In this document: positions 1 through 11,132 of the stretch, one piece after another | Layout: every line of letters begins with the position of its first letter | Numbering within the stretch: the first letter of the stretch is position 1 | NCBI GenBank assembly: GCA_032871835.1 | Contig: CM065297.1 | Location: 45,078,203-45,142,202, forward strand | DNA length: 64,000 nucleotides | Source: Dipteronia dyeriana | Lineage: Eukaryota; Streptophyta; Magnoliopsida; Sapindales; Sapindaceae | Reading direction: 5' to 3' | Notes under the pieces: generated by a model | Databases searched by the model: none | What the model was told of the DNA's origin: nothing | Seen by the model: only the letters and a program-made list of their open reading frames with translations | Translations under genes and position numbers: made by a program

Positions 1-104
1 CAAGCAATATAAGAAATTTGCAGTGCTAATGAAGAAGCAATCTCTTTGGTGAAGGCAGCAATAATTGCTTCTTCATTAGCACTGCAAATTTCTGATATTG
101 CTTG
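1..104. repeat. 41-nt inverted repeat (fold-back) in gag
   Basis: Bases 1-41 are the reverse complement of bases 64-104 with one mismatch, and the 22-nt centre is unpaired. The right arm is normal gag sequence of element Z, so the left arm is an inverted copy of the same gag stretch. The gag reading turns back on itself at about base 42. This may be the edge of a larger inverted duplication to the left, or a cloning or assembly fold-back. Confidence 0.85.
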
Positions 105-1137
105 GCCGAACCGGCCCAAGTACTTTTTTAATGACTCGTCTTTCCCTTGCTTTATTTGAGAGAGGTAGGCCACCGACTTCTTCCTGTGAACATTGCTCAG
201 GAATTGCCTTGGGAAGCTCTTGTAGCTCGCTGAAATTTTCGATGCTCGCCGGGGGTAGTCTTCTGAACCATCTTGACCCTATGTCCCCTAGTGTTTGCGC
301 AAAGTTGAGACACAATAGGTGGTCACTGCGGGCATATTGAGCCATGACACTTTTATAGCGTCTAACGTGCTTCTTTGGATCTGTATCTTTTTTTAATTGC
401 TCCACATGCGGCATCCTGAATCTTTCTAGGAAAGGGATCCGTAAAATCTCCTTGGTGAATGGACTGTCAGAGTCATCATCAGATAGATCGTTACAGCCAT
501 AACGTCTGACCAATGATTCTATCTGTCGCCTGTTATTCTCAACTTCTCGAGTAAGGCTCTGGATCGTGACACCTCTGTCCCCCATTGGACTTCCCCGACG
601 GTTAAACCGTTGGGTTATCATCATTCTTTCCTCAAACTCTTCACTCTGATAACGGTCCTCTAGTGTGACTCCATGATGACGTTTGCGATGGTGTTGATCA
701 GTGTCTTTTGATGATGACCGACCTCTGCGCCGATCGTATTTACGATCTGTTTGATTGTTGTCCAGCCTCTGGTGATGTTCCTCTTTAAGTGTTTTCTGTC
801 TAGCGGGGTTGATTGGGGAAGAGTTCTTTCTGGTTTAAGGTAAAGTTTTTCCTGGCCCAACCACCATCGAACGGAGCCTTACGGGTGGGGAATTTGGAGT
901 ATGTGCTCCTGTAGCCAGTAGATCAATCCCTTCCCTTGCTGCGTCTATCACTGATTGCTGCAAGGCCTCTTAGAAATGCATCGTAAGATCTCCGCTGGTT
1001 GGAGGAACTTGCTAGATCCCCGCCAGGTGCGCAGGCTGGTTTTCTGTGTTTGCTGCAGGATCTTGTGACGTATTGCCAACATGGAAATTGCCTGGTGATT
1101 TTTGGCCATTCCCTGAACTACTTCTGCTTCCTGCCAT
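42..1137 (-). pseudogene. gag of Tat-lineage element Z, 3' truncated, broken
   Basis: This encodes the capsid polyprotein N-terminal part of a Ty3/gypsy element. The start codon at 1137 begins MAGS and lies 50 bp inside the 5' LTR, where gag of this family starts in elements A and C as well. Reading leftwards there are in-frame stops and frame changes in the basic, Arg/Ser-rich segment (about 660-860). A capsid-like region follows (76-624) with the conserved stretches HVRRYKSVMAQYA, LLCLNF and WFRRLP, which match the retrotransposon gag domain (PF03732 type, by recollection). Gag ends in the fold-back at the window start. The parallel region of A reads YKSAMAQYA and that of C YKNAMSQYA, so the three copies belong to one family. 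It is not translatable as it stands. Confidence 0.8.
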
Positions 1138-1170
1138 TGCTTTTAACTAGTTTGGAGGTTCAAGCCGCCC

Positions 1171-1186
1171 TTCTTCTAGCGCCAAT
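1171..1186 (-). promoter_or_regulatory. primer binding site of element Z
   Basis: On the minus strand the bases just inside the 5' LTR read ATTGGCGCTAGAAGAA. A TGGCGC-type tract next to the LTR is usual for Tat-lineage primer binding sites. Element A has the same tract with one change (19593-19608). The priming tRNA was not identified. Confidence 0.6.
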
Positions 1187-2064
1187 TGTTGACGTCGATT
1201 TCTGGATTATGTCAGAAAAGCCAACAAGGATTGGATTTCGGCTATTGACTCAAAGAGAGAGAGAGATTCAGAGAGAGTAACGAAGACAAGTTTTAAGTGG
1301 TAAAACTCCGATGACCGAATAAACGTCCACGGGTGGTTGAAGGATCAACCAAGCCAAAATCCACTATAAGAATATGATTTTTACAAGCTCTCGATCTCCC
1401 TTTTTTCTCTCTATATTTGCTATGATTGCTATATGCTATATTGCCTATATCTTTTGGAGCCAGATTATGGGTCTATTTATATGCTTATAGAACCCTAATC
1501 TGCTTTGTACAAGTAATACAAAATCTTTGTATTTAATTGTGATTCGGTTACTTGCTTGAGGTTGATTTGTCTTCTTTCCTGTTTCGGAGTCTCTTATGGA
1601 AATCAAGTGGGATTCTGGTAGTGTAGTTCAATTTGGACTTGTTTCCTTATAAGAATGTAGTCTTCGTAAAGAAATCAAGTTATTTCCTGATTGGGGACTC
1701 TTATAACTGAATGTTCCATTTTATTTGGGATTCCTTCCTGATGGATATCTTCGCTTATTTAATGACTTAATCCGTGTGAAATAAGCACCAAGCTCTTACT
1801 CGAGTCGTATTTATTTTCGAGTAAGAGTAATACCTGATGGTCCCTAATAGCGCCGTTTGAGCTTGAGTGGAAGCGTTGTTTAACCAGTCCCGAGTGTTGT
1901 TAACTGATCCCGAGTAGGTTTCATTCTATATATGCTTACTCAGGCTTTTCTTCTCTTTAATGATGCCTCGTAGGATATTTCCTGAGTGCCCATTTGGGCG
2001 TCCACCTGGCTATTTTCTCATTTCTGTCAATGACGTGTATGCTTGGTAAAATTCACATACGACA
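1187..2064 (-). mobile_element. 5' LTR of Tat element Z
   Basis: An 878-bp LTR in minus orientation. It begins TGTTGACGTCG and ends ACGACA on the plus strand, aligning end to end with the LTRs of element A (8514-9415, 19609-20508) and, inverted, with that of element C (54824-55719). A TATAAATAG promoter box lies at 1473-1482 on the minus strand. The U3 part has only two or three copies of the CCCGAGT motif that is expanded in A and C. The other LTR of Z is outside the window, so no target duplication can be tested. Confidence 0.85.
1473..1482 (-). promoter_or_regulatory. LTR TATA box, element Z
   Basis: The minus strand reads ATATAAATAG followed by ACCCATAATC, the same core promoter as in the LTRs of elements A and C. 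It would drive gag-pol transcription towards the window start. Confidence 0.65.
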
Positions 2065-3227
2065 ACTACCAACAATAGTATAATTTTAGGAGACCATCTC
2101 TTACTAGAAAAAAGATTTTGACTTTTAATTAAATAAATAAATAATTAATTAACAAATTAATTAATTTCTATTTAATTAAATAATAAAATAAAAAACAATA
2201 AATTAAGCTATTTTATATAGCCTTGCCGCCCAACACGTATACATGGGCCAATGTATTATTTTTCTTATTTAATTAAATCCATTGAACCCTAATAATAAGC
2301 CCACATGTGAACTAGACCTATTCTTACAAAAGAAACAAGTCCACATGCCTTAATACAATTCTAGATGGACCCCTAAATTGGTCCGGTAGAATATATTAGG
2401 TGATCCATGCAAGTTCGTGTGGATTGGGGATCTTGAAGGGCTATCTAAATTTAAGCTCCAATAGACACAACCCAATCACAATCAACAAATGATTCACTTT
2501 GGTCTGATCTATTAATTTTAGTTCATTCTATTAAAGAACTAAAATTGAACTCTTAAATAAAGATAGAATAAGTTAATATTTCTCATTCATACCCTAGACA
2601 ATCTTAATGGAGAAAGTGTATCATCGTGAAGAATACCAGCAATCGCCAAGAGCTCATAGACAACTTTTAGCTCTCCAAGTTACCATATTTACTTATATGA
2701 CTAATTTTGAACTTAGATATATTGACTTGTCCAGAAGCCATGTTTCAATAGACACTATTGAAAACTTAACGTTAAGATTTAATATCCAATACCTCAAAAC
2801 ATCCATATGATGATATTCTACTCTCATTTAATAAATGCACTAGATTCTCTATGATCCTATTCAATGCACCCAATGCACTAGATTCTTTTGCATAAAGACA
2901 CCATACTTTGATGATTTTAGATTCATCATAACACCTTTGATTCCACTCAAATGCTAGCTAAAGAATCTAAAATTTTGACAAGATAAAGGTGCCCAACCTT
3001 TATCTTAAGTTGTGAATATTATTCAAGACTAACTAAAGAATTGTATCTATCTCATACATATCCAGATGTACAAACACTTATTCTTTTCTCATAGTCTTTT
3101 GACCTTATGATTATTTACTTTTGACAATTATAATAATTAAACTATAAATGGTATAAGATTTGTTAAACTAGAAATCACTTTTATTAATATGAAAATATTT
3201 TCAAATACATTATTACACTCTTGATAT
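2065..3227 (-). other. AT-rich noncoding DNA, probably an old LTR
   Basis: There is no credible coding region in this 1.16-kb stretch; its small open frames show no family motif. On the minus strand it looks like a retrotransposon LTR: a TATATAAAATAG-type box near 2211-2222 followed by AT-rich leader sequence. No clean TG...CA ends, primer site or target duplication were found, so the assignment is tentative. It borders the LTR of element Z on the left and the broken antisense gene of RLG-3 on the right. Confidence 0.35.
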
Positions 3228-4353
3228 CGAGCATAATCCCGAGCGGATTTCTCAAGAAAGATACCCAATTCGATCAACTCTTTTTCAGAGTACAAGTTGA
3301 GACGGTCCCCGAACCTCTCAAGAAGTATGGGCTACTTTGGCGACCTAACACCTTGTTCTCAAGTTATAATAGGGGCAGTCTTGTTCCATAGCTCGGAGCT
3401 TTAAAAATGCCTCGGGACTCTATTTCAGTTTAGCCGATAAGATGGATCGGCTACCACGATCTCATCCCAATCTCTTTTAATGAAGAACTAACTATTCTTC
3501 CAGTACTTGTTAAACATTGTAAATCCCCAGATGAAGCCCTTGTGGTCCTTGTGTGTTGGAAGGGCGGGATTTTCCTTGTAACCATAAGGGATCCAACTGC
3601 TAGGTAGTGTCAATTAAAGGTAAAAAGTCCAACCAGTGTTTGATCGACCCAGAGTATAAAAATTGCTTATCTCTTGCGTAGTCAGGGGGTACTTAGCTTT
3701 AATCTTTTTCCATAAGTGCCATAGATTGATCAACACCCGATACGAGTTGGGTGTCAGTTGGGCTAAGGTTACACCCACGTCTGCCAAGAAGTAAGCAATG
3801 AAGGACTGTAAAGGGAAAGTCACCACAGAAGACAACATTGCCTCATAGATTGCAACCGCACCAGGGGGTGGATTCCACACTGTGCGATTACCACTAGAGG
3901 ATAATTTTACTGAACGAGGGAGATAGAACAGATCCATAAAATTTGTGAGTTCTTCATCCATCACTAGATTTATTTCAAGGTCGAAGGTACAAGGATAGTC
4001 CACTGAAAATCTAAGGAAGCGAGCCCGCTTCTCCCTCTAAACGTCTTTCTTCTGTAACGTCTGAGAGGTTATCTTCAAGTCACTTGCCAAGCAAGTAGTC
4101 TCCTTAGGAGAAGCCCAAAAGTTTTCCTTGTAGTTTTTGACATATCTTGACGGACACCAACAGAAGTGAAAACAAGAGGATTAGAAGAAGAAGGAAAAAA
4201 TCCGGGACATACCATAGAGTAATCCACTTTTAAAGCAAAGGGTTGGGATGGAGGAAAACAATCCCAAAGAAGAAACTTAAACCTAGCGATATTTTCTTTA
4301 TCGCAAGCCTCAATGGCTTAAAATAACAATAACGAAGAGTTAGGTCCATTCAT
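3228..4353 (-). pseudogene. antisense accessory gene (aORF) of Tat element RLG-3
   Basis: A divergent copy of the antisense gene found in elements A and C. The start codon at 4353 opens MNGPNSS and is followed by AIEACDKENIARFKFL, which parallels the start of the A protein (TIALEALDRGDFELVSY). After frame breaks, 4003-3614 holds the conserved core: WNPPPGAVAIY, FPLQSFIAYFLADVGVTLAQL, PNSYRVL and ISNFYTLGR. This core resembles the 'putative gypsy type transposon' domain (Transposase_28, PF04195, from memory). Further down, KGFIWGF and LYSEKELIELG match the later exon 1 part of A. The gene is cut off at about 3228. It runs opposite to the element it belongs to, whose 3' LTR follows at 4758. The molecular function of this family is unknown. 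Confidence 0.7.
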
Positions 4354-4486
4354 GGGATGTGCACGGAGGTGATGAAGCGAGAGAAGTTTGAAAGTGGAAA
4401 GCCAGAAATCTAAAGGAGAAGAGAAGTTAGGGTTTTTTGCAATAAGTCACTATGAAATCGTGGGAAAAAATGAAAAGTTCTTGAGC

Positions 4487-4497
4487 TATATATAAGG
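4487..4497 (-). promoter_or_regulatory. candidate TATA box for the RLG-3 antisense gene
   Basis: The minus strand reads CTTATATATAG about 135 bp upstream of the start codon at 4353. It lies outside the LTR, so it could serve the antisense gene rather than gag-pol. The rest of 4354-4757 holds no gene; it is the leader region plus the polypurine tract (AAGGGGG, 4751-4757) just before the LTR. Confidence 0.45.
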
Positions 4498-4757
4498 GTA
4501 AGTGACATCATACGAACATACATTCACGAATAGGCGTAGGTGCATGCAGAAGGAAAAAACACGCGTTTTGAAATTTGGAAAAAGTGGATAAATGATTGCG
4601 TTAGCCGAAATGAGCATGATTGACATTAATGTTCAGCGGTAAAGCATTAAATGTGCATTGAAGAGTGCCACGACAAAAACATGATAATAATTTAAACATA
4701 CTTCGTCGAGTGAGTTCTATTTCGAACGAAATGCTCGACATTGTATGTTTAAGGGGG

Positions 4758-5484
4758 TGTTATTATTTCAAAATTCTCAGCGATATGACACGTCAGCAAA
4801 AGACTAGGGTCAGGGGCACCACGTCACTAGAGAACGATCAGATTAAGTCAACACAAGTAGGACTGAGCAAACCTGACCAGTTCCTCTCGACTCAGATAAC
4901 ATAGATGATCAGGTTAGAAAATCTGATCGGTTGTTGAGATGGTCGGGACCAGGGTCAGGTTGAATCGATGATCGGGGTAAACAAGAATGGTCAGTAAAAA
5001 TAGGCGATCAAATATGCAACACGTGGATAGCATCCAGACTCAATAGGGTCACAACTGAAATTCGTAGAAAAAGAGTTTGATTTGAATAAGGTTTCTAGAA
5101 GCACACTTTGATCAGGAAACAAACTTCCCTGTAGACATCAAAGTCATAAGTTAAAGTTTTGTTTGATTAAGGGAACTCACCTTACTTATACATCAAGAGT
5201 TAGGATTCCATGCATGTATAAATAGACCTAAAAAACACCAAAAAGAACATAACACAATATTGAGAGATAATGCAAGAGTGATTGAGTGTGTAATCTTTTT
5301 CCATCATAGTGAATTCTTGTTACTGCCATAGGCAACCGTGGACATTTCCCCGCATTGGGGTTTTACCACTTAAAATCCTACGTGTCATTTATTTTCTCGT
5401 TATTTTTGTTTGCAATCAATTGTTACTTTGCTTTAATTGTGTGATGGGGGAGTAATCCAAAAATCACCGTCATCAAGTTCAACA
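4758..5484 (+). mobile_element. 3' LTR of Tat element RLG-3
   Basis: The polypurine tract AAGGGGG is followed at 4758 by TGTTATTATTTC, the expected LTR start in plus orientation. A TATAAATAGACC core promoter lies at 5217-5228, and a tail with GGGGTTTTACCAC resembles the R-U5 part of the A-family LTRs. Several GATCAG/GATCGG motifs repeat in U3. The right end is uncertain: TTCAACA at 5484 fits, CATCA at 5474 is an alternative. The partner LTR was not seen in the window. Confidence 0.65.
5217..5225 (+). promoter_or_regulatory. LTR TATA box, RLG-3
   Basis: TATAAATAG followed by ACC, the same core as in the A-family LTRs although the U3 sequence around it is unrelated. Confidence 0.55.
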
Positions 5485-5952
5485 CCGTGAGATCCGAGTG
5501 GGGCCTCGTGACTGCTTTGCTTTCATCCTCCTTAAGAAGGGTTTCCACAAAGGTTAATACCAAGGTTGACTTCTTAATAGATAGGATTTATGAGGGGTAT
5601 TTCGAGATTGATCGACCTTAAGGCGACAATTCTCGTGTTAAGCTCGTGAGATCTGAAATGGTGGGTTACACTCATGAAGGTTTTTATTAAGTTTGTTAGT
5701 TAAAAACCTGACTGAATAAATGATGGTTGAATGATATGGAATAAGAGTTATTCTACAATTTCATTTGATTGAGAATGTCTTGACCCAACAAGTAAAGACT
5801 TGACCGACCCTAAGACGACACTTCTTTATGGTATGTTGGATTGTCGTGGTATAGTAACTAGTTTTAGGGTAGTTCTAGTTCATTAAACATGTTCATGCAT
5901 CATGTTTAAATTTATATCAAAGCACTCATACTTGTTTTAAATGAATAATTGA
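5485..5952 (+). other. unassigned DNA and leader of copia B
   Basis: No gene is recognised. The stretch lies between the RLG-3 LTR and the gag remnant of copia B. At 5913-5924, TATATCAAAGCA matches 9 of 12 bases of the common initiator-Met primer site TGGTATCAGAGC in nearby alignment, so it could be the decayed primer binding site of copia B. The sequence before it does not resemble the end of the copia B 3' LTR (36258-38605), so the 5' LTR appears to be missing or replaced. Confidence 0.35.
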
Positions 5953-7102
5953 ATGAAAATTTTATTTATTTCAACAATAATTCCTTCTACATTGCTTCAA
6001 ATTCTTGCAATTGACAAATTAATTGGTGATAACTACACTAAGTGGAAACTTAACATTAATGCAATATTGGTCACCAAAGACCTCAAGTTTGTGCTTACAG
6101 AGGAATGTCATCCAGTGCCTACTACCAATGCTACACGAACTGTTCGTGAGGCATACGAGCGATAGGTCTCATTTGATGAGAAGAACTGAACATATCTGTT
6201 GACTTCTATGACAGACGTGCTTGTCATAAAGCACGAAGCAATGACTTCAACATTCAAAATCAGGATGTCATTGCAAGCTATATTTGGGTAGCCCTCTGAG
6301 CAAAAGCGACACGAAGTTATTTGTTCCTCTATGCTCACTCACATGAAGAAAGGTACGTCAATTTGGGAACATTTCTTGAGCCTGTTGTCCTACTTCAACA
6401 CAATAGAAGTCAATGGCTGAGTCATTGACGAACCCATTCAAGTGAGCATCATACTGACGACTCTTTCGAAGAGTTTCGATCATTTTAAAAATGACTACGG
6501 GATGAACAAATTAGGTTCAGTCTCACACAGTTGCTCAATGAGATAGCTATCTTTGAGTCCTTGATTAAGGACGACAAGGGTAAGACCGGTGAGGCAAATG
6601 TTGTCAAACCATCTTTCTCCTCTAATAATAAGAAGATGAAGAGGTCTGTTGGGAAGGCAAAGGGTAAGCCCAAACCTAAGAAAGCCCAAGGCAAGAAGAA
6701 GTCCAATAAATGTAAATATGATTTACTTGTTCTTGTGTCATGTTTAGTGGAAGATGATTCTTCACCCTGGATAGCTGATTCGAGGGCAACTAACCATGTT
6801 TGTTCTTCTTTGTAATTGAGTGATTCTTGGACACAGCTAGAAGAGGGAGCCTCCTCAATGCGAGTAAGGTCAGGGGATGTCGTGTCGGCACAAGCAGTGG
6901 GAGTAATCATATTACGTTTTTATAAAAATTATATATTGTTGGACAATGTATTTTATATTCCTGGATTTATACGGAATTTGATTTCTGATTCTAAGTTATT
7001 GGAACAAAAATATTCAGTTTCTTTTAATAATAAGTCTTTTATTATTGGAACGATTGATATGAATATTTGTTTTGGAATTAATAAAAACAATTTGTATGTG
7101 TT
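5953..7102 (+). pseudogene. copia B part 1: gag and protease remnant
   Basis: N-terminal gag and protease region of a Ty1/copia polyprotein. The opening stretch (5953-6165) has LIGDNYTKWK and FVLTEE, which match the copia gag N-terminus. A Lys-rich linker (6531-6730) follows. The protease region (about 6765-7102) reads WIADSRATNHV where the family has D-S-G-A-T, so the active-site Gly is replaced by Arg. LDNVFYIPGFIRNLIS and NNLYVL are typical of the protease/pre-integrase boundary. Several stops and frame changes interrupt it (for example a stop replacing Trp after YER at 6165). The reading stops at the GTGTT repeat at 7098-7102 and resumes at 20679, so a later insertion split it. Confidence 0.75.
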
Positions 7103-8513
7103 GATCGTGCCAAAATTGTTATATATTTTGGCCCTCATTTCCTTAACCTTTGTTTCATTTTAAGGTGTTTTTGTGTCTCTTATGGCTATTTATTTGTGTT
7201 TTCAGGTGATTAGGTACATTCTGGATGATTGGATAAAAGATATGGTTTTGTGTGGAAAAAGGTTAAAAATCTGATGAAGTATAAAGGTCAGGTGTGCTGG
7301 TCATGCGCAGGTCACTACCCTCGCACATTAAAGTGAAAGAAGACATCAGGTCAATGAACTGGTCTGGACTCGTGCACAACCGTGCATCTGTCCATGCATT
7401 TACCAAAAACCGAGAGTTGAGAATTGAGTAATAGGGAATTGCACAGGTCACTGCACGGGTCACTACTCGCGCACTACCCGTGCATTTTTCACGCCAAGAC
7501 TAGCACATCAGCATTTTCAGCCCTATTTTGGAATCCCTGTAAATATATCTTGTTCTTATCATCTAAGGAACAAATTCTAAATCTAAGAATCATTTCTCCT
7601 CTCTCCCACACACTTTCTCACATCACTAATTACTAACCTAGGTTTACGAATCATTCCCCACCAAATCTAACCAACCTCCATCATCATTTACTCAACGACA
7701 CTTGGAGATTGGATCAAAGCTTAAAGGAAGGAGAATCTCTACATGGGTCTTCACTATCTCTTATCTCCTAGTTATTTTTATGTATATGTCATGAGTAGCT
7801 AATCATCCCACTAGGGGATTGATGCGATTGATTTATGAACCTTGGGCTTGTATTGAATTTTATTTACTTTATTAAATCTATCATATATGTTTCATCCATT
7901 GTTTTAATTGATTTCAATAATTGTTTGTCTTAGATGGTACCCTCATTTCTTTGCAAATTGTTTGAGAAATTATTTGAGTAGAGAATTGAGTATATCCTCT
8001 ATTTAATTCTCTTAGCTCATTTGAATGTAAGGATTGAATTAGAGTACCCTCCTCTAGTGAAATCCGGACTTATTAATCTCTATCCTTATCTAATCTCAAT
8101 TGGGTGACTAATTCTATACTCTCTTGATTGGTTGCTTGAGAGAGATTCAGCACCAACGCTATACCCTCTAGGTTGGTGAGTTTTTTAAGAGATTAGTCCC
8201 TTATTTTGGTAGATATGCATTCATGAACAATCACTTGTGGGTAGCCAATACTATACCCTCTAGATTGGAAACTCATAAGGGATATACAACCAATGATATA
8301 CCCTCTAGATTGGTTACATTAGATTAATGTTCATTCATGTTAATTACCAATACCCCCATTATTTGCTCGTGTGATCCATCAACTCCCTAGTCTTAACCAT
8401 CATTTTTAACAACCATTGCATTTTAGATTGACTTGACTAATCCTAGTTTGAACATTTAGTTGCTAACTTTTCAAAACCATACCATCTATCTTTAAATTTT
8501 CATGCATAGCTTT
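7103..8513. mobile_element. old LTR-like insertion in copia B, left part
   Basis: This noncoding block separates two pieces of copia B. Together with 20509-20673 it would make about 1.58 kb once element A is removed. GTGTT stands at both outer edges (7098-7102 and 20674-20678), as for a 5-bp target duplication, and the copia B protein reading (YVL | RPLIHN) joins across it. It carries paired GCACTACCCGTGCA-like tracts reminiscent of Athila-type LTRs, and short repeats of ATACCCTCTAGATTGG near 8150-8330. The ends are not a clean TG...CA, so calling it a solo LTR is an inference. Confidence 0.45.
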
Positions 8514-9415
8514 TGTTGATGTCGGTTTTTGGATGTATGGAAAAAGTCAACAAGAATTGGATTTTAGCTACGATTTCAAAGAGAAAGAGAAGGAAAAGTA
8601 ATCGGACGTAAGTTTTTACGTGGTAAAACTCCGATGATCGGAGAAACGTCCATGGGCGGTTGAAGGATCAACCTAGCCAAATTCCATTATGAATGAAATA
8701 ATTACAATTCTCGATCTCTCTTTTTTCTCTGTCTTTTTCTATAATTTTTGTCTCTATTCTCTGTCTATATTTTATGACAAGATTATGGGTCTATTTATAT
8801 GTCTATAGAACCATAATCTTCTTTGTACAAGTAATAAAAGATCTTTGTATTTAATTATGATTGTTTACTTGTTCGAAGTAGTTTGTCTTCTTTCTTGTTT
8901 TAGAGACTTGTATTGAGATCGAATAAGACTCTAGTAATGTAGTCCAGTTAGGATTTATTTCCTTATAAAATCGTAGTCTTTTTGAAGAAATAAAATTGTT
9001 GCCTGATTAGGAACCCTTTCTGCTTGATATTATGCTCTTCTTGGAATTCCTCTTTGATATGGATATCTTCGTGTATTTTAATGACTTGATTCGTGTGAGC
9101 TACGAACTAGGCTTTTTATTCGGTTATCTTCATGCTTGTCCCGAGTAGAACACGATATCAGCTGGTCCTGAGTGACATCATCTAATCCCGAGTAGACAAT
9201 GTCATTAACTAGCCCCGTGTATCTTTAACTGACCCTGAGTATAATACGACTTCAGCTAACCCTAAGTAGGTTTTGCTCAATACTTGTTTACTCAGGCTTC
9301 CTCTTCTTTGGTGATGTCTTGTAGGATATTTTCTGAATGCCTATTTGAACACCCACGTGGCAATTTTATCTTATTTGTTGATGACATGTACGTATGATAA
9401 AATTCACATACGACA
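8514..9415 (-). mobile_element. 3' LTR of element A
   Basis: A 902-bp LTR, near-identical over its length to 19609-20508. The minus strand reads a TATAAATAG box at 8791-8800. In U3 (about 9138-9275) a degenerate unit of roughly 28 bp containing CCCGAGTA is repeated about five or six times. The internal side shows a decayed polypurine tract (minus strand ATTTTATGGGGTAT at about 9416-9430); element C has AAGGGGGTAT there. Confidence 0.92.
8791..8800 (-). promoter_or_regulatory. LTR TATA box, element A 3' LTR
   Basis: The minus strand reads ATATAAATAG then ACCCATAATC, as in the other LTRs of the family. Confidence 0.6.
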
Positions 9416-9919
9416 ATACCCCATAAAATATTTTTGTCGAACAGGGTTTCGTTTCGGGCAAAAGTATTTTAATTAATTCTTCAATTTTTATATCTTTTCA
9501 ATGCCGGAGTAAATGTCTTATCATAATGGCGTGTCTTAATGGTGACCCTATAAATTTGATTTGCCCTCTCAGGTGAGATCTTTAATGATGGCAACGTTTA
9601 GAAATTCTGGCGGCGAAAGCCAGTTCTCTTCTTGACACGTGTTCTTTGCCTCTTCATTTTTTGATATCATTTATGAGGAACAACCTTCGCGTCTCCCCGT
9701 GCGCCGCCTACGTCAACAAATTTTGTCATAGATTTTTTCTGCCTTGAGACCCTAGGGTTTCATACTATTGCCCCATTAAATTCTTCACTCAGGGGTTACG
9801 ATGGTTCATTCTAAAAAGCTCAATCCCAAAAAAATTTCCTAACCTTGATTTCGTTACACAAAAAATAGCCATTCTCTGTCGAAGGTTTTTGCATCAGATT
9901 TCATTCAAGGTTAGTTTTA
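9416..9919 (+). promoter_or_regulatory. candidate promoter and leader of the antisense gene, element A
   Basis: This 504-bp stretch between the polypurine tract and the antisense gene start has no coding content. A G-box, CACGTG, lies at 9637-9642, 283 bp before the ATG at 9920. Element C has the same G-box (54597-54602) 284 bp before its ATG. CCCTAGGGTT near 9750 is also nearly shared (CCCTAGGGTC in C). Conservation of motif and spacing in two copies supports a dedicated promoter, but transcription is not shown by sequence alone. Confidence 0.5.
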
Positions 9920-11066
9920 ATGGAACCAACTTCCCATCTTTGTCTCTGTACTATAGCTCTCGAAGCGCTCGATCGTGGGGATTTCGAGTTGGTTTCCTAC
10001 GTTCGGAGATTATTTGGGGAAATCCCTCTTGATGAACCTCCTTTTTTAGAAGTCGACATTTCTAGGCTTCACCCTGACGTCCATTTTTCTATTTCCAGTT
10101 CTAATTCTTCATCTAGTTCTGAATATTTCGTTTCTAATCACAGGGTACCACTTCGATCACGGATGGGAAAACATCAAAGCAAAAGCGAAGTCCATAGGTA
10201 CAGCTCAGGCAACGTTCAGATCAGGGAGCAGACTGTTAACGAGAACGATGTTGAAGAGGTGTTCAGAGTATCTCGTCTCACTTTCTCTGTTGATCGCTCA
10301 AATAGGTTTGACACCAAGCCGAATGTGGTCGGTGAAGATGAGATCCGGAAATATCGTTTCCGATTCAATCTGGACAATTCGGTTACTATGATTCTTGCGT
10401 GTGATAGAGCTGTGTTGAATCCTCCCTCAGGCATGGTGGCAATATATGGATCCAAGCTTTGCTTCGGCGTCACTCTTCCTCTTCATCCATTCATTGCCTG
10501 GTTTCTGACTGAAGCAGGGATCACTATGGCTCAACTGGCCCCGATTAGCTACAAGATCTTGATGTGCATGTGGCATATGTACAGCCGGATGAACTTGTCG
10601 CCGCCTTCCCCGAGTGAAATCAGTCACTTTTTTACGCTGAGGCAGTCTGGCAAGACAGGAACCTATTTCCTTATGTCTAATATGCTAGATTGCTGTGTCC
10701 CCGAGGGGACAAAGGTGAATTGGGGAGTTGATACCTCTGATGACTCCAAAAAGAGGGGTTTTGTTTGGGGATTCCCTTCATTCAACAAGTTCTAGAAGAA
10801 CAGTTGGTTTTTCACCGGAGGGAATCTTAGTCTTGAAGTCACCCTCTTGGCTGGGGAAACTCAGAAGGTGCTGAAAGTTCCCCGCTTTTTCTGTTCTCCT
10901 AAAGTATAGTATAAGAAAAAGCTTGAATTCAACGATGTTGAGCTGACCAGGCTGGCTCGGGCAGCAGTTCGCACTTTAGAGAAGAGGAGCAGGACTTATC
11001 TTTTTAATATAGAGAAAATGATAGAGCTCGGCTTTTTCAGTTAGATTTTGGGCTACCGCAGGCGAT

Positions 11067-11132
11067 TTCAGTGGTCTTTGTAACCCTCATTTTTTTATAT
11101 ATTCTGACGTGATTCCCTATTTTTCTTCTGAG
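11067..11132 (+). other. intron 1 of antisense gene, element A (donor lost)
   Basis: Alignment with element C places a 66-bp intron here. C has the donor GTAAGT and A has TTCAGT at the same place, so the A donor is mutated. The acceptor TTCTGAG before TGTATGA matches C (TTCTAAG). Removing it leaves one base of a codon in exon 1 and two in exon 2, in C giving an uninterrupted reading across the join. Confidence 0.6.

Noticed and set aside
2607..2810. Short plus-strand ORF of 67 codons
   Set aside because: No motif, AT-rich LTR-like surroundings, and no sign of conservation that could be tested here.
5485..5905. Possible host gene exon or copia B 5' LTR
   Set aside because: No domain in any frame, no splice-supported gene model and no similarity to the copia B 3' LTR; left as unassigned.
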